From positions 37,376,426 to 37,440,425 of the forward strand of contig CP136064.1 of the NCBI GenBank assembly GCA_032622095.1: DNA of 64,000 bases, read 5' to 3'. This stretch comes from Siphonodentalium dalli (lineage: Eukaryota; Mollusca; Scaphopoda; Gadilida; Siphonodentaliidae). Both the position numbers and the translations under genes were made by a program. Within the stretch, counting starts at the first letter, position 1. Every line of letters starts with the position of its first letter. Positions 1-10,059 of this stretch are shown one piece after another. Below the pieces are notes generated by a model that was given only the letters and a program-made list of their open reading frames with translations, did no database searches and was not told the origin of the DNA.

Positions 1-994
1 AAACATATAATGCAGGGTTTCTGAGACAGCTGTAGATGCTGCACTGGACCATTCGCAAATACTTGGCACAATAAACTCACACCCACACCCTTTCTGGAAT
101 GTCATGTCCTTATAGCCCTATGCAGTTTGGGCTCCATATATAGCCATACGTTGTGCGACATATATAACTCTGGCCCTGTGTATAGTGCACGAAATACATG
201 TATAGGGTTATGTGATTACAACACATTACGTCGCGTGATAACCAGAAGGATCTAACTACCATTACTAAATTTTAGAGCACCGGAATTTCGTACTAAAACC
301 CATTTGTTATATGCGCGGAGGTTATATATTGTGCCCATGATCGGACTTTATGTACATGCGAGGTTTCATGCCCGAACAAAACATATTCACGACGAAATAT
401 GTAAAAATGTGTTTGCAGATAGAACCATTCGCACACAGAATGGTCCGATTATGTGCGGATCAGAATGCCCTTGTAGGTAGGACACTGTGGCACAATAAAT
501 CACGGACCTTCTCAAATTTGTGAGTTCTATCTACGATAATCTCTGGATATATAACCACACTTCAAATTGTAGCCCGGGTTTTCATCTGGCACAAACCTCA
601 ATCTGAAATGAAACCATGTCAGATTGACGATTGTGTCAGATAGAAACTGGGACTATTCAATTTTATGAATTCTATAAAGATTGTTTGGTGCAATATAATG
701 AAGGAATTCGACTTGAATAAGCACAACCCAATGGTCATTTAACAGACAGGATCAGACATACGTACGTGTAACTTGTAACGTGTTGTACTATTGTATTGTA
801 TAAATTATTGTCATTGGTGCACCAAACGTTTCAGCATTATATACCTGATTTACTAATATCAACATCACAAGCAATGATATCCAACAAGCCGAGATATCTC
901 CAAAAACTTAACCCTCCCCCCTAAAATTGATTTTCTATCTAAAAAATACCTGTCAAGTCAGAATAGTCCGTTTTCATTCCGTTTTGTAACCAAT
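1..994. other. Non-coding flank, no gene seen
   Basis: No convincing coding frame or RNA gene is visible. Loosely repeated words occur: ACCATTCGCA followed by GGCACAATAAA appears near 50-73 and again near 424-498, and GATAGAA occurs near 420 and 639. The word AACCAGAAGG near 240 has an inverted counterpart near 10,540. These hint at an old dispersed repeat, but no ends could be set. Confidence 0.5.
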
Positions 995-1120
995 TCAGAG
1001 TCTTATTATATATCATGGAATTAGCATGAATCTGAGGAGGTTTATGTTATGGTAGAGTCTATTTAGTTTAAATATTTTATTTTTTTGGGGTAAATTGGCT
1101 AAAATTTTGATTATTTTTAT
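995..1120 (+). repeat. Left terminal inverted repeat of the 3.06-kb element
   Basis: This arm pairs with 3,925-4,050 in inverted orientation. The best-conserved block is GAGGAGGTTTATGTTATGGT at about 1,035-1,054, whose complement lies at about 3,992-4,011. The short minus-strand frame across this arm is not a gene. Confidence 0.6.
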
Positions 1121-1969
1121 AGGAATATTTTTTGAAAAATTCCCATGACTGTCAGTTTTATGGATACAGCTGCACAACATGCACCACAATAAGCACAAAT
1201 TATTCCACATGCAATATCAGACATAAAATGCTATAATCATGTACCAGACCAGAATAAGAAATAAAGTAAAACTTAAACCTACCCCAAGATAGTGTTATCA
1301 ATGCTTTCAATTTTATGCTATACTAAACTCGAAATGTCATTCGTACTAGTTGACAGAATTCATATAATAAATTGCAATAGCTCTGCCCACGGATTATGTA
1401 ATCTCATCTTCACCGTCACTGTCAAATGTGATGGTATCAGTCAATAGAATTTATGTGCAGCATCTTACAGGAAGAATGGTTCAAACAACGCAGGCTGTCT
1501 ATTGGCCGTTCATCCATGAAGTGCTACACTGGGAGTGGTTGATTTGGCAACGGTTGCAAGTCTCCACTGTTTTGCTATCATATTGGCTCTTTTTGGGTGT
1601 AGAATTAAAGATTCCTCACATGGTGGAAGTGCAGAAAGATCAACTACCTTTTGCTGATTCTAGAACTTCTGCTGGAACTTTACCCACCTAGCTAAATTCA
1701 CTTTTCTCGAATGTGGACCATACATGTATAAGGCTTCCAAAATGGCAACCATTTTTACATATATCTCGAACATTATTCTCTGTGTTTCCGAAAATGTAAC
1801 AAATTGTGACTAACTTGGTTATTTTACATGTTAGCTAATCAACTGATAACTAAATGTTATATACTGGTTGTCTCATTTCCTTATGGGGCATATCACATTA
1901 ATGTTAAAGTTGCCTTATCTGTTTTCTCCGAGAACCTCTTCTGGTCTACTAGGATAAAAATTGATCAAC
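1121..1969. other. Unique interior of the 3.06-kb element
   Basis: AT-rich sequence with an 87-codon plus-strand frame at 1,428-1,691 that resembles no family I recognise and has no splice or promoter context. I see no supported gene. Confidence 0.4.
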
Positions 1970-3600
1970 ATGGTATAGGGTGGAGGTCAAGATGGAAACA
2001 AGGGAGTTACCGTGTGGTCATAGGTGAGGTGAATATGTATAAAGGTAGTTACTGTATAGTCATGAATGATGTAAATAGGTGTACATGATTAACAATATGG
2101 TCATGAAAGGGGTGGGTACGGTGAGATGAATATGTATTCAAGGAGCGGGTGTATGGTCACGTGTGAGGTGAATAGGTATACAGGGAGTTACTGTATGGTT
2201 GTATGGTTATGACTACCGTACATGTGTACGCAATGCGGCTCAATGGGGATTGTTGTGGTTTAAATAAATAACGAGAGTACATACATGGTAATATGTCTGT
2301 TTATGTATATATGGAGTGACTGTATGATCATGGGTGGGATCATCACTGGCATGCACAGGTGTACCTTGTGTGGCTGTATTGCCATGGGTAGGTGTATAAT
2401 TATGTATATGTACATGTGTTGTCTATTTGATCATGGTGGGGTGAATGGATAAATTGATGTGCAGCTATGTGTAATGCGTACATGTGTACATGGAATGGCA
2501 GTAGTCATAATGTGTATATGTGTACCTGGTGTATGCTGAATTGTCATTGACAAGCGTGTGGATGGTCATGTGTGGATGTGTATGTATATATCGGGTGGCT
2601 ATATGACTATTGATATGGCAAATATGTATAGAGTGAGTGACTCTATGGCAAATTGTGAGGTGAATATGTTTTCAGGGCGTGACTGTGTGACCAATGGTGA
2701 GGTGAACAGGTATACAATGGGTGATTGTATGATCATGAGTGTGTTGAATAGGTATAAAGGGAGTGACTACATGTATATGGTTATGGGTCAGGTGTAGGAG
2801 TATACCGTAACCTAGTGTGCCTACATGGCTGTATGGTCAGGTGTATGGTGTACGGGTATACACACGTGTGGCTATGGTTATGGAGAGGTATGTGTATACA
2901 GTGAGTGGATATATCGCCATTAGTGAGGTGCATATGTTTAACTGGAGTGATTATATGGTCATGGTTGGGAGTATATGCATAACGTGCGTGGCTATTTTGT
3001 CATGGGTTTGGTGAACATGTATACCGCGAGTGACCGATGACCAATGGTGATGTGAATAGGTATACAATGATTGACTGTGTGATCATGAATGTGTTGAATA
3101 GGTACACAGGGGGTGACTATATGGTCATGGGTCAGGTGTATGAGTATACCTAGTGTACCTGCATGGCTATATGGGCATGTGTGTGTTGTACAGGTATACA
3201 CGAGTGTGGATATATATTGTCATGGATGAGGGGTACGTATATAAAGCGAGTGGCTATATGGCAATGGTGAGATGCATATGTATACATGTACATGGAGTGA
3301 CTCTATGGTCATGGCTGGTGTGTATATATTTATCTTGAATGGCAATTTTGGCCATGGTGAATATGTATACGGGGATTGACTGTATGGCCAATGGTGAGAT
3401 AAATAGGCATACAAGGATTGACTTATGATCATGAAAGTGGTGAATAGGTATACAGGGAGTGACTATATGATCATGGTTCAGGTGTATGTGTATAGAGTGA
3501 TTGACTATCTTGTCAGTTGTGTGGTGTTTATGTGTATATATATGGAGTGACTGTATGTTACTGGGTTGGTTGTACATGTGTACCGTGGGTTGCTATTGCT
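1970..3600 (+). repeat. Degenerate 50-60 bp minisatellite
   Basis: About 1.6 kb is built from imperfect copies of a purine-rich unit. Recurring words are GGTGAATATGTATAC, GGAGTGACTGTATGGTCATG, GGTGAGGTGAATAGGTATAC and GTGTACCTAGTGT. Spacing between successive GTATAC and ATGGTCATG words is mostly 50-65 bases, and copies differ by substitutions and small indels, so the array is old. Short open frames on both strands here (up to 107 codons) are low-complexity by-products of the repeat. The array lies entirely inside the inverted-repeat element. Confidence 0.75.
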
Positions 3601-3924
3601 TTTCACAATAAATCAACGATATATTAAGCGATAGAGAGGTCATGTCAGAGAGTTCTCCATCTTGATGGCGTTTAAGCACGATGGAGGAAACGTTAAATGA
3701 TTCCCCCCTGATAATAGTTAATCAATTTGTATGCTAATGGGCAGGTGATTCAAGTCAGTGATATCGAAATCATGTGTCAAATATACAGAAGAATACACTT
3801 AATAGGTTCCATTCCTTGACGGGTAATGATCACCTTCCAAAAAGACGATCAAAATATATGGAAGTCATGGCATATTTAGGAACGAATTAGGTTTTTGACA
3901 GTGACACGCTTACGCACTTAACTT
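3601..3924. other. Interior of the 3.06-kb element, right of the minisatellite
   Basis: Unique AT-rich sequence between the minisatellite and the right inverted repeat. No coding frame, RNA gene or clear motif is seen. Confidence 0.4.
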
Positions 3925-4050
3925 AAAAATAATCAATTTGTTTAGCTAATTCACCAACAAACAATCTAATATTTAAACAAAAATAGATTATACCATAACA
4001 TAAACCTCCTCAGGTACATCCTAATTCCATGATATATGATAAGACTCTGA
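3925..4050 (-). repeat. Right terminal inverted repeat of the 3.06-kb element
   Basis: Reverse complement of the left arm at 995-1,120. The outer end (AGACTCTGA at 4,042-4,050) mirrors TCAGAGTCT at 995-1,003. Confidence 0.6.
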
Positions 4051-4069
4051 GACAAGTAATGACAACGGC

Positions 4070-4592
4070 TCAGCATGGCTTTGTATTTTGAGATAAATCG
4101 GGATTTGTTAGGTCTAAGGTCAAATCGGGCAGTGCAAGTTGATTGGATTGGATTGGATTGTTTCTATAATCTCGGCATTCCGCGTTGTCACAAGTTACTG
4201 AGCTATTATAGTGTGATTGCACATTTGTACGTATGGAAGATTTAAAGATGGTTCTTCTAGCTGCAAATCTGTGTGCTGTGTCCAAGCAGTTCCACACATA
4301 CGGAAATGAGTATCTCGGTAGAATTTGAGAGAAATTCGTCCTTGGAATTGTAGTAGCCAAGTTGCCGGACTGTCGTGTTGTTGATATTGGTGTATACTTA
4401 AATAAACTTTCGAAAGACGGGGGAAGATATTTGTTTTTCCAATCATACATGAACAATGCGATTTGAGGATGATACAGGTCATGAAACTTTAGAATTTTTA
4501 GATTTTTAAACAACGGCTCTGTGTGACTGCGATATCTTTTATTGCATAATATCCGGACAGCTTTTTTCTGTAGCCGAAAAAGATACCCTGAT
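4070..4592 (-). pseudogene. LINE C-terminal fragment, CR1/Jockey-like
   Basis: Read on the minus strand, the frame enters at about 4,592 with RLQKKAVRILCNK, followed by HTEPLFKNLKILKFHDLY and then IALFMYDWKNKYLPPSF. This block follows the reverse transcriptase in CR1/Jockey-group non-LTR retrotransposons. A later TRQSGNL / RTNFSQILPRYSF region matches the C-terminal tail of the same group, and the frame stops at 4,070. It lacks any upstream RT of its own. The RT-bearing LINE at 6.2-9.5 kb breaks off just where this piece would follow, so both may be halves of one element split by about 1.65 kb. It is a remnant, not a host gene. Confidence 0.75.
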
Positions 4593-4641
4593 GCTGAAAC
4601 GTGTCGCAGGCGCGTTGTTGCTTTTCAAGTTTAGGCGTGAA

Positions 4642-4649
4642 TGACGTCA
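4642..4649. promoter_or_regulatory. CRE/ATF-like palindrome TGACGTCA
   Basis: Perfect 8-bp palindrome of the cAMP-response-element type. No promoter or transcript start is visible next to it, so function is unproven. Confidence 0.25.
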
Positions 4650-4881
4650 TTAATTTTTACAATACCATGAAACAGAATTTGGACGCGATGAAAAACGGCG
4701 CACAAAAATGGGTTAAAAATCACGTGACTTCCGCTCCGCTTTCGCATAGCATCCTGGGAACAATAATATCCCAAAAGAAATGGTGAAATCACAGAATCGA
4801 GACAATTCCTATGTGATTTAGACCTATAGATTAGTTTCATTTTGACCAATTTCGTTGGTTAGCTGAACGAAAACCAGCGAA

Positions 4882-4918
4882 GACGTCATGACATGGTCCA
4901 TGACGTCATTTACGTCAT
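4882..4918. promoter_or_regulatory. Cluster of CRE-like sites
   Basis: Within 37 bases lie GACGTCA (4,882-4,888), a full TGACGTCA (4,901-4,908) and TACGTCAT (4,911-4,918). With the site at 4,642 this makes four ACGTCA words in 280 bases. Such sites bind CREB/ATF-type bZIP proteins in animals. Neighbouring DNA is transposon debris, so the cluster may simply belong to a repeat. Confidence 0.25.
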
Positions 4919-5024
4919 TTGGCTTTGTGGGCCAGAATCCAGACACATTTGGTCTCTACCGGAAACACTGATTTCACATCACTAGACTACAGACGCAATT
5001 ATATATACGAAGTGGCTTTAGCAC

Positions 5025-5435
5025 TGAGGGCTCAAGAACGGTATGCCGCTCTTTAGCGATGAGGGCTAAGGAGCGGTATGCGGCTCTTTATAGTCGGACA
5101 GTGGAGATCGAGCAGTACGGATGATAATGTAAGACCATTCTTTATCGCGCCAGGACCGCGTATAGCTAAATATTGGTATATACCGATGTACACCACTCCT
5201 GTACCCCGTTCTTTGACGTTTGTCACTGAATAGCAGTATACCGTTCTTTAGTGCCAGCACTGAAGAGCGGTAGGCCCATACCGTTCCTTGGTACCAACCG
5301 CTAAAGAGCGGTATAGCCTTAAGCGTATCAGACCCATAAAGATGAAGAGTGGTATACCACTCTTTAGCGTTTGGTACTAAAGAACGGTATAGCGTGTCAG
5401 GCCCATATAGCTAAAGAGCTATATACTGCTCTTAA
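5025..5435. repeat. Array of short palindromes (AAGAGCGGTAT family)
   Basis: At least ten copies of CTAAAGAACGGTAT / AAGAGCGGTATACC or the complement ACCGCTCTTTAG occur in both orientations. Several form near-perfect local palindromes, for example AGAACGGTATGCCGCTCTTT at 5,037-5,056 and AGAGTGGTATACCACTCTTT near 5,345. Spacing is irregular (20-50 bases), so this is a fold-back cluster rather than a clean tandem array. Each palindrome could extrude a small hairpin. No coding frame is supported. Confidence 0.65.
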
Positions 5436-5990
5436 GCCACGGCCTTATATGTACACATACACGCTTTATTGACCGTACTAACACTGGACATAAATAGAGG
5501 CTCTATCAGCGTATAATCGCTTTTGTTAGAAGTTAGGAAACAGTCTTTTAGTCAACAGTACGCAAATCAAAGCTTTATTACGACACAAATTAATGAGTAA
5601 CACGCATAACACATATACAACTTTTTATATACAATATGCACACAATAAATATGGGATCCTGGATCCCTCCCTACAAACGTGTTGTTTGTTTGTTTGGTTT
5701 TCATTGTTCCTTTTTTGTTTGTTCTTCTTTTGACCTAGTGTGTATATATAAGATTGTATTCTTCATCATGTTTTCAAATGTCCTTTTGACTATCAGTTTG
5801 AATTTTTGACCTGCATGAGCTAATTCAGCTGCCTTCCACAATGTATACACTTAAATGTAATAAGAGACGTCTCTAAAGACCATTTTCTAGAACAAATACA
5901 GACTGGATTCAAACGAGGGATGTTTTCTATTGACAAGAGCCCATGAAACTGTTCGTGCGAAAGATTTGCCCAGTGATATTTTGGGATAAT
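5436..5990. other. Non-coding, no gene seen
   Basis: AT-rich sequence with a short T/G-rich stretch (5,680-5,735) and a GGATCCTGGATCC direct repeat near 5,654. Nothing else stands out. Confidence 0.4.
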
Positions 5991-6239
5991 GCGCTCATGT
6001 AGTCATTTATATTTGTCATAGATAAACCACCGGGAAATTTCTAGGTTTAGTTTGGCATGGAGGTGTATGAGTTGCTTTAACGAGAGATGTGGTGGCAGGG
6101 TGGTTGTACTGTAGTGTTCCGCGGAGTCCGCCCTCCGACTATGGTGAAAATATTCAACATTTTGAAATCCCATGCCGTGACACAGCAACAGTTGGAAACT
6201 ACGTGTATAGATTGAAATTGTTGTGACAGTTTGATGTAT

Positions 6240-6475
6240 TTGTGTGGTTGCTCCACTACGTGTCACGTGCGATCATATTATTCCGTATAGGAGATGACTG
6301 TGAATTAAGGAGAAGTACAGAGTTTTTAGTGCACTTTTGGGGAGGAATCGTTTGGCTTTACCTAGACAGTATATTGCATGTGATATTTTTCTGGTTAGCA
6401 TTGCTATGTGGTACTTAAAAGTAAGATTTTCGTCAATGATTATGCCAAGGAATTTAAGTGATTTTTCTTACACGA
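6240..6475 (-). pseudogene. LINE post-RT (thumb) segment, frame-shifted
   Basis: Shifted by one frame from the RT core, the minus strand reads KFLGIIIDENLTFKYHI, then LTRKISHAIYCLGKAKRFLP, then LYFSLIHSHLLYGII before a TGA at about 6,274. This is the conserved LG..ID..L....HI...K......L......P.......Y..L..S.L.YG block after the RT core in CR1/Jockey-type LINEs. The TGA stands where these proteins usually have Trp. The match is lost within 10-15 residues downstream; the expected continuation (LQKKAVRI) is found at 4,592. Confidence 0.7.
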
Positions 6476-6984
6476 ACTAGTTCCTTTTTATTCAATTTAA
6501 TTCGCAGATCTGCCCATTTAAAATCGTTATTTTGTGGATGCAGCAACATATATTTAGTTTTTGATTCATTGAGGGATAGTCGGTTACTACAGCACCAGCG
6601 GTATACTTTATCTAGTTCATCGTTTATCTTATTCTGAATGGTTTTAGAGTTATTCCCTGACATGTATAATGTTGTGTCGTCAGCAAATGAAAGAAGTTTG
6701 AGATTGGTGCTGTTGGGCATGTCGTTGACATACATTAGAAATAGGATGGGGCCAAGGATAGACCCTTGTGGTACTCCACATGTCATAGTCAACATTCCCG
6801 ATTGATAATCATGGACTTCTACATATTGTCGCCTGTCATGTAAGTAACTTCTGAACCAGTCATTAGCGATTCCCCTAATACCATAGTGATCGAGCTTTCT
6901 AAGTAAAATTTCGTGACTTATGGTGTCAAAAGCTTTTGATAAGTCTAAGAAAATGGCAATGGTGGAGTCACGGGTTTTTTTGTC
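6454..6984 (-). pseudogene. LINE reverse transcriptase catalytic core
   Basis: In the 185-codon frame starting at 7,011, the first eight residues come from the (ATT)n tail of the nested element. Residues 21-29 (FLDLSKAFD) are motif A with the first catalytic Asp, 79-88 (GVPQGSILGP) are motif B, and 109-112 (FADD) are motif C, with phenylalanine in place of the commoner tyrosine. SRLSLNESKTKYM-like sequence, here NRLSLNESKTKYM, follows as motif D/E. This enzyme copies LINE RNA into DNA at the nicked target. The frame ends near 6,454 through a frameshift, after which the neighbouring frame continues. Confidence 0.85.
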
Positions 6985-7651
6985 ATTAATAATAATAATA
7001 ATGTATAGCATTTTTAAAGCGCCTTATCCCATGAGGCCCAAAGCGCTCAATGATACAACAGATGACCGAGCTCCAGCACATTTAAACACATATACGCATG
7101 TACACACAAACAATAACTACAATGAAATAAATCAAACAATTCATATACAAATCAGGATGAAGGCTGTGTGTATTGTATAAAACAATGCAGGAAATGTGTG
7201 CTCAGCTTTGGTCGTCGTCGTTGCCATAGTGAAGTTTAAACAGATACGTTTTGAGTTCTGTTTTGAAAGAGTCCAAAGTAGCAAAATTCCTAAGTGTAAG
7301 CGGGAGTGAATTCCAAAGGTTTGGGCCGTAGCATTCAAAAGATCGACGACCATAATTAACAAGGTCACGTTTGGGGACAGCAAGTAATATTTGATCAGCT
7401 GACCTTAAGCATGGTTTACCAGGTACATAGCATGAAAGAAGAGATTCGATATATACAGGGAGGGGCGAGAGACAGTCAAATTTCTTACAACATAAGACAG
7501 CAATTTTATAGTCAATGCGGGCTTGAATTGGTAGCCAGTGCAGTTCTTTGAACATTGGTGTCAGGTCAGAAAATTTAGGCTTCTTAAGAATCACACGAGC
7601 AGCAATGTTCATCATACGTTGAAGTTTATCAATTTCTGTCTTTGGTAAGCC
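6985..7651 (-). mobile_element. 5'-truncated L2-like LINE nested in the RT gene
   Basis: About 667 bp. It begins with the C-terminal domain of a second LINE (IDKLQRMMNIAARVI, FKELHWLPIQARIDYKIAVL, a YGRRSFECYGPNLWNSLP block and a FKTELKTYLF end) and stops at 7,202. The 3' untranslated part ends in the hairpin-like AGCGCTTTGGG...AAGGCGCTTTAAAAATGC (about 7,012-7,048) and an (ATT)n tail at 6,986-7,001. This stem plus short-repeat tail is typical of L2-type LINEs. It interrupts the host LINE between HLLEDVA and NDKKTRDSTIAIF. Target-site duplications are not obvious. Confidence 0.75.
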
Positions 7652-8332
7652 AGCTACATCTTCGAGAAGATGTATAAGTGGATGAATGGTAGAATGTTTC
7701 TTACGAAAGTCATATTGGTGTTCATGAAGAATTTTATGTTTGTTGAGGAAAGATGAAAGCCGAGCATTGATTATTTTTTCCATTATTTTGGAAAATGCAG
7801 GTAATATGCTGATTGGTCTATAATTTTCAATCTGATCGCGTTCCCCTCTTTTGTATATAGGCATTATTCTAGATATTTTCATTTTCTCGGGCACAAGTCC
7901 CTGGGCAAATGAGAGATTAAAAATATGCGTGAGTGGTCCAACCGTTTCGTTAATTGTTTGTTTCATTAGTTTCACGGAGACATCGTTTATATCTGTGCAA
8001 GTTTTATTAGATAGTTTCGAGCAAAGTGATATTAGTTCATCTCTGTTTGTTGGGAAAATAAAAAGGTTATTTTCATACTGCCCCGGTAGGTAATCGGTGA
8101 AGTTCATCCCTGGAATCTGTGTTACATTGTTTGCGGTAATTCTACCAATGTCAGCGAAAAATGTGTTGAATGCGCATGCGATAGTTGTCGAGTAAGACAG
8201 TTTTCCGTTACCAGTACCATTTGAAAATTCGGTAGGAAAGGTATTCAAACCATGAGATATTTTAAGGGCTTCTTTCAGTATCGTCCACGTGCGTCGCATG
8301 TTTGCTTGATTTTCTTTGAGAATATTGTCGTA
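7652..8332 (-). pseudogene. LINE reverse transcriptase, N-terminal part
   Basis: The frame (methionine at 8,299) carries the region upstream of the RT palm: TWTILKEALK, then FFADIGR, then DINDVSVKLMK, then IMPIYKRGERDQIENYRPIS (RT motifs 1-2, with the K.G....NYRPIS signature) and ILHEHQYDFRKKHST (motif 2a). The LINE frame stops being recognisable after HLLEDVA, near 7,652. From there the reading frame runs into a different retroelement, so the 365-codon open frame 8,299-7,202 is a chance chimaera of two LINEs, with residues 1 to about 216 belonging here. Confidence 0.8.
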
Positions 8333-8720
8333 TTAATTATTTTTACTCCCCCGTTTTAATTGGGTGTATATTCTGCAGTATATTTTGTATCTACCTATGT
8401 TTTCATCTGTTGGAAATTTTAACTTATTGGTGTACAATTTGCTTTTTTTTACTGACGATTGAATGAGTCCTTTAGTCATCCATGGTTCTCGTTTAGTGTA
8501 CTTGTTTGGTGGTTTGCGTTTAATTTTTGGAAAGGCTTCTTCGAAGAATAAGGAGTAGCTGCGCAAAAAGGCGTTATATGCTAGGTCTGCATCTTGGTAC
8601 ATGAAGACCTCATCGAATGAATTATTGTACAGAAGACTTTTAAATTTCGTTATATTGTTTTCGGACATTATTCTAGTTGTTGTTTGCTTTACGTCATTCT
8701 TTGTATTGGTATCATTGGTT
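8333..8720 (-). pseudogene. LINE endonuclease-RT linker fragment
   Basis: The minus-strand frame reads from about 8,720 (DTNTKNDVKQ) through the methionine at 8,668 to a stop at 8,333-8,335. It contains EPWMTKGLIQSSVKKSKLY, matching the conserved PWMTxGL...S...K..LY block between endonuclease and RT in CR1/Jockey-group LINEs. The stop falls inside NN-stop-YDNILKENQ, which continues the same frame into the RT segment, so this is a nonsense mutation rather than a natural end. Upstream it overlaps the endonuclease frame, marking another frameshift near 8,700. Confidence 0.75.
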
Positions 8721-9466
8721 TCGACGTGAATGTACCCAAGTGGTCTAAGACGTCCGATAGGATGATTCCACTGTGAAATTTGCAGTTGGATATGCTATTT
8801 GTGTAAAAGTGGTCAATGAGAGTCGCTGAGAATTCAGCTACTCTCGTTGGTTTAGTAATTACTGGCATGAATCCACGTTCGAACATATTACTGATGAAAG
8901 CATTTGTTTTACTGTTTGAATCAGAATGCAGTAAGTCTATGTTAAAATCACCAACGATGTATACTTTTGCATTTAATTCGTTAAGTTTGATAATAACATT
9001 GTCAAGCTGATTAGAGAAGGTTTCTATGTCAGCGAGCGGGACAGTGTTAGGTCGGTATTTAGAGCCTACAATGTATGAATTTTTTTTCCCCCGGATTTAT
9101 TTCTACAAATAGTGTTTCATTGTCATCATTGTCTGGACGAGATTTGTACTCGAATGGGTGATATCCTTCTAATGTGAAAGTATCTCTTACCCTAAAAACT
9201 TCAGATAGCGAAATTATGTCAAATAAGTTTTCCCCTGATTGTTGAATATTACACAGGAGGTCAACAAATGAGTCCCAGTTCGCTGTCAAGCTTCGGCAGT
9301 TTAGCCCAAGGAGAGACGTCGTCTTCCTTTCAATTGATAGTTTCTCCTTGATTTGAAGTGGGGCATAATAACCTGATTGGTGGTTCAGAATGTCGTAAAT
9401 GTTACTCCCGTTATCACAGTCATCGCCCTTATATACGGTGGCAAAGTTATAGTCATCACCCATCAC
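8689..9466 (-). pseudogene. LINE AP endonuclease domain, frameshifted
   Basis: The N-terminal part (from 9,466) shows the nicking-endonuclease motif LLGLNCRSL followed by FDIISLSEVF, with the metal-binding Asn and Glu expected of APE-type LINE endonucleases. A run of eight A near 9,082 shifts frame. The next frame reads YIVGSKYRPNT, VYIVGDFNIDLL (the GDFN catalytic motif) and TRVAEFSATLIDHFYTN, close to the usual T..T.IDHI.TN block. The final histidine motif appears as LDHLGTF. The usual GG-containing segment between EYKSR and ETLFVEI is missing, so roughly 40-50 residues are probably deleted. Such enzymes nick the target DNA for target-primed reverse transcription; this copy cannot. Confidence 0.8.
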
Positions 9467-10059
9467 ACACAGATAGCCTATCGATAACCATTGTCTGAAA
9501 TTATATTAGAGTTATATATTTTACCCCAAATCAGGAATGTACTTTCATTTTTCGGCATATTTAGTACCGTGTAAATATACCTAACATGCGCATCCTTGTC
9601 ACACAACAATATCATCTTGAGCAGTACGGAATAACAGAACATAAAACATTTACAGAACAATTTGATGGGAATCATATACATATATACATATTAGTATAAG
9701 CAATACATGTGTATACATGTGCATTCGTGTATAATCAAATATAATGCATAGCATTGGCATGATATACAAGATGGTCCGCTGTTGTGTAAGTCGCTATTTT
9801 TGTCAGTCGACTATTCCGACGGGCGTCTCAACAGTCATTGACTGTTTTGATTTTTGTGTATATTAGCGGCAGCTCAACAAGGCCGTGCGTTTCGTGCAGT
9901 CGTGGTTCACGGGTGATTGACCAGGTTGACCCATTTGCAGTTGATACACTAGACAGAAGTCGAAGGTCTAACTCACATAACATGTGAGTCCTTAAATCAC
10001 TCTATTAAACGTAGATGGAACACTATGAAGTAACACATCAACGACTCGCCCACAGCGCA

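Larger units (their letters stand above)
995..4050. mobile_element. 3.06-kb element with long terminal inverted repeats
   Basis: The sequence from 995 rightwards (TCAGAGTCTTAT..., ATCATGGAATTA, then GAGGAGGTTTATGTTATGGT) matches the reverse complement read leftwards from 4050 with few differences over about 75 bases. It continues with weaker matches (AATTGGCTAAA against AATTAGCTAAA, then GATTATTTTTA) to roughly 1,120 and 3,925. This is the architecture of a large non-autonomous DNA transposon. No transposase-like frame is seen inside. About half of the interior is a minisatellite (1,970-3,600). No target-site duplication is evident beside the outer ends, so superfamily is unassigned. An inverted segmental duplication around unrelated DNA is the alternative. 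Confidence 0.6.
4600..5020. other. Non-coding stretch with CRE-like sites
   Basis: No gene is supported; short frames on both strands here look random. Four ACGTCA words, two of them full TGACGTCA palindromes, are the only notable content and are listed separately. Confidence 0.4.
5991..9470 (-). mobile_element. Degenerate CR1/Jockey-like LINE with nested insertion
   Basis: Minus-strand non-LTR retrotransposon. In order it holds an AP-type endonuclease (9,466-8,689), a linker (8,720-8,333), the N-terminal part of reverse transcriptase (8,332-7,652), a foreign insertion (7,651-6,985), the RT catalytic core (6,984-6,454) and a frame-shifted post-core segment down to about 6,240. Frameshifts near 9,082, 8,700 and 6,470 and stops at about 8,332 and 6,274 show it is dead. 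Sequence from about 6,240 to 5,991, with an 87-codon frame from a GTG at 6,266, no longer looks like LINE protein and may be later inserted DNA. No ORF1 and no poly-A or 3' tail are seen for the host element here. Confidence 0.8.

Noticed and set aside
2992-3577. His/Thr/Tyr-rich minus-strand frames
   Set aside because: Low-complexity translation of the internal minisatellite of the 3.06-kb element.
7202-8299. 365-codon minus-strand frame as a single protein
   Set aside because: Its two halves belong to different positions of LINE proteins, and the RT core that should lie between them is found downstream. It is a chance fusion across an insertion junction.
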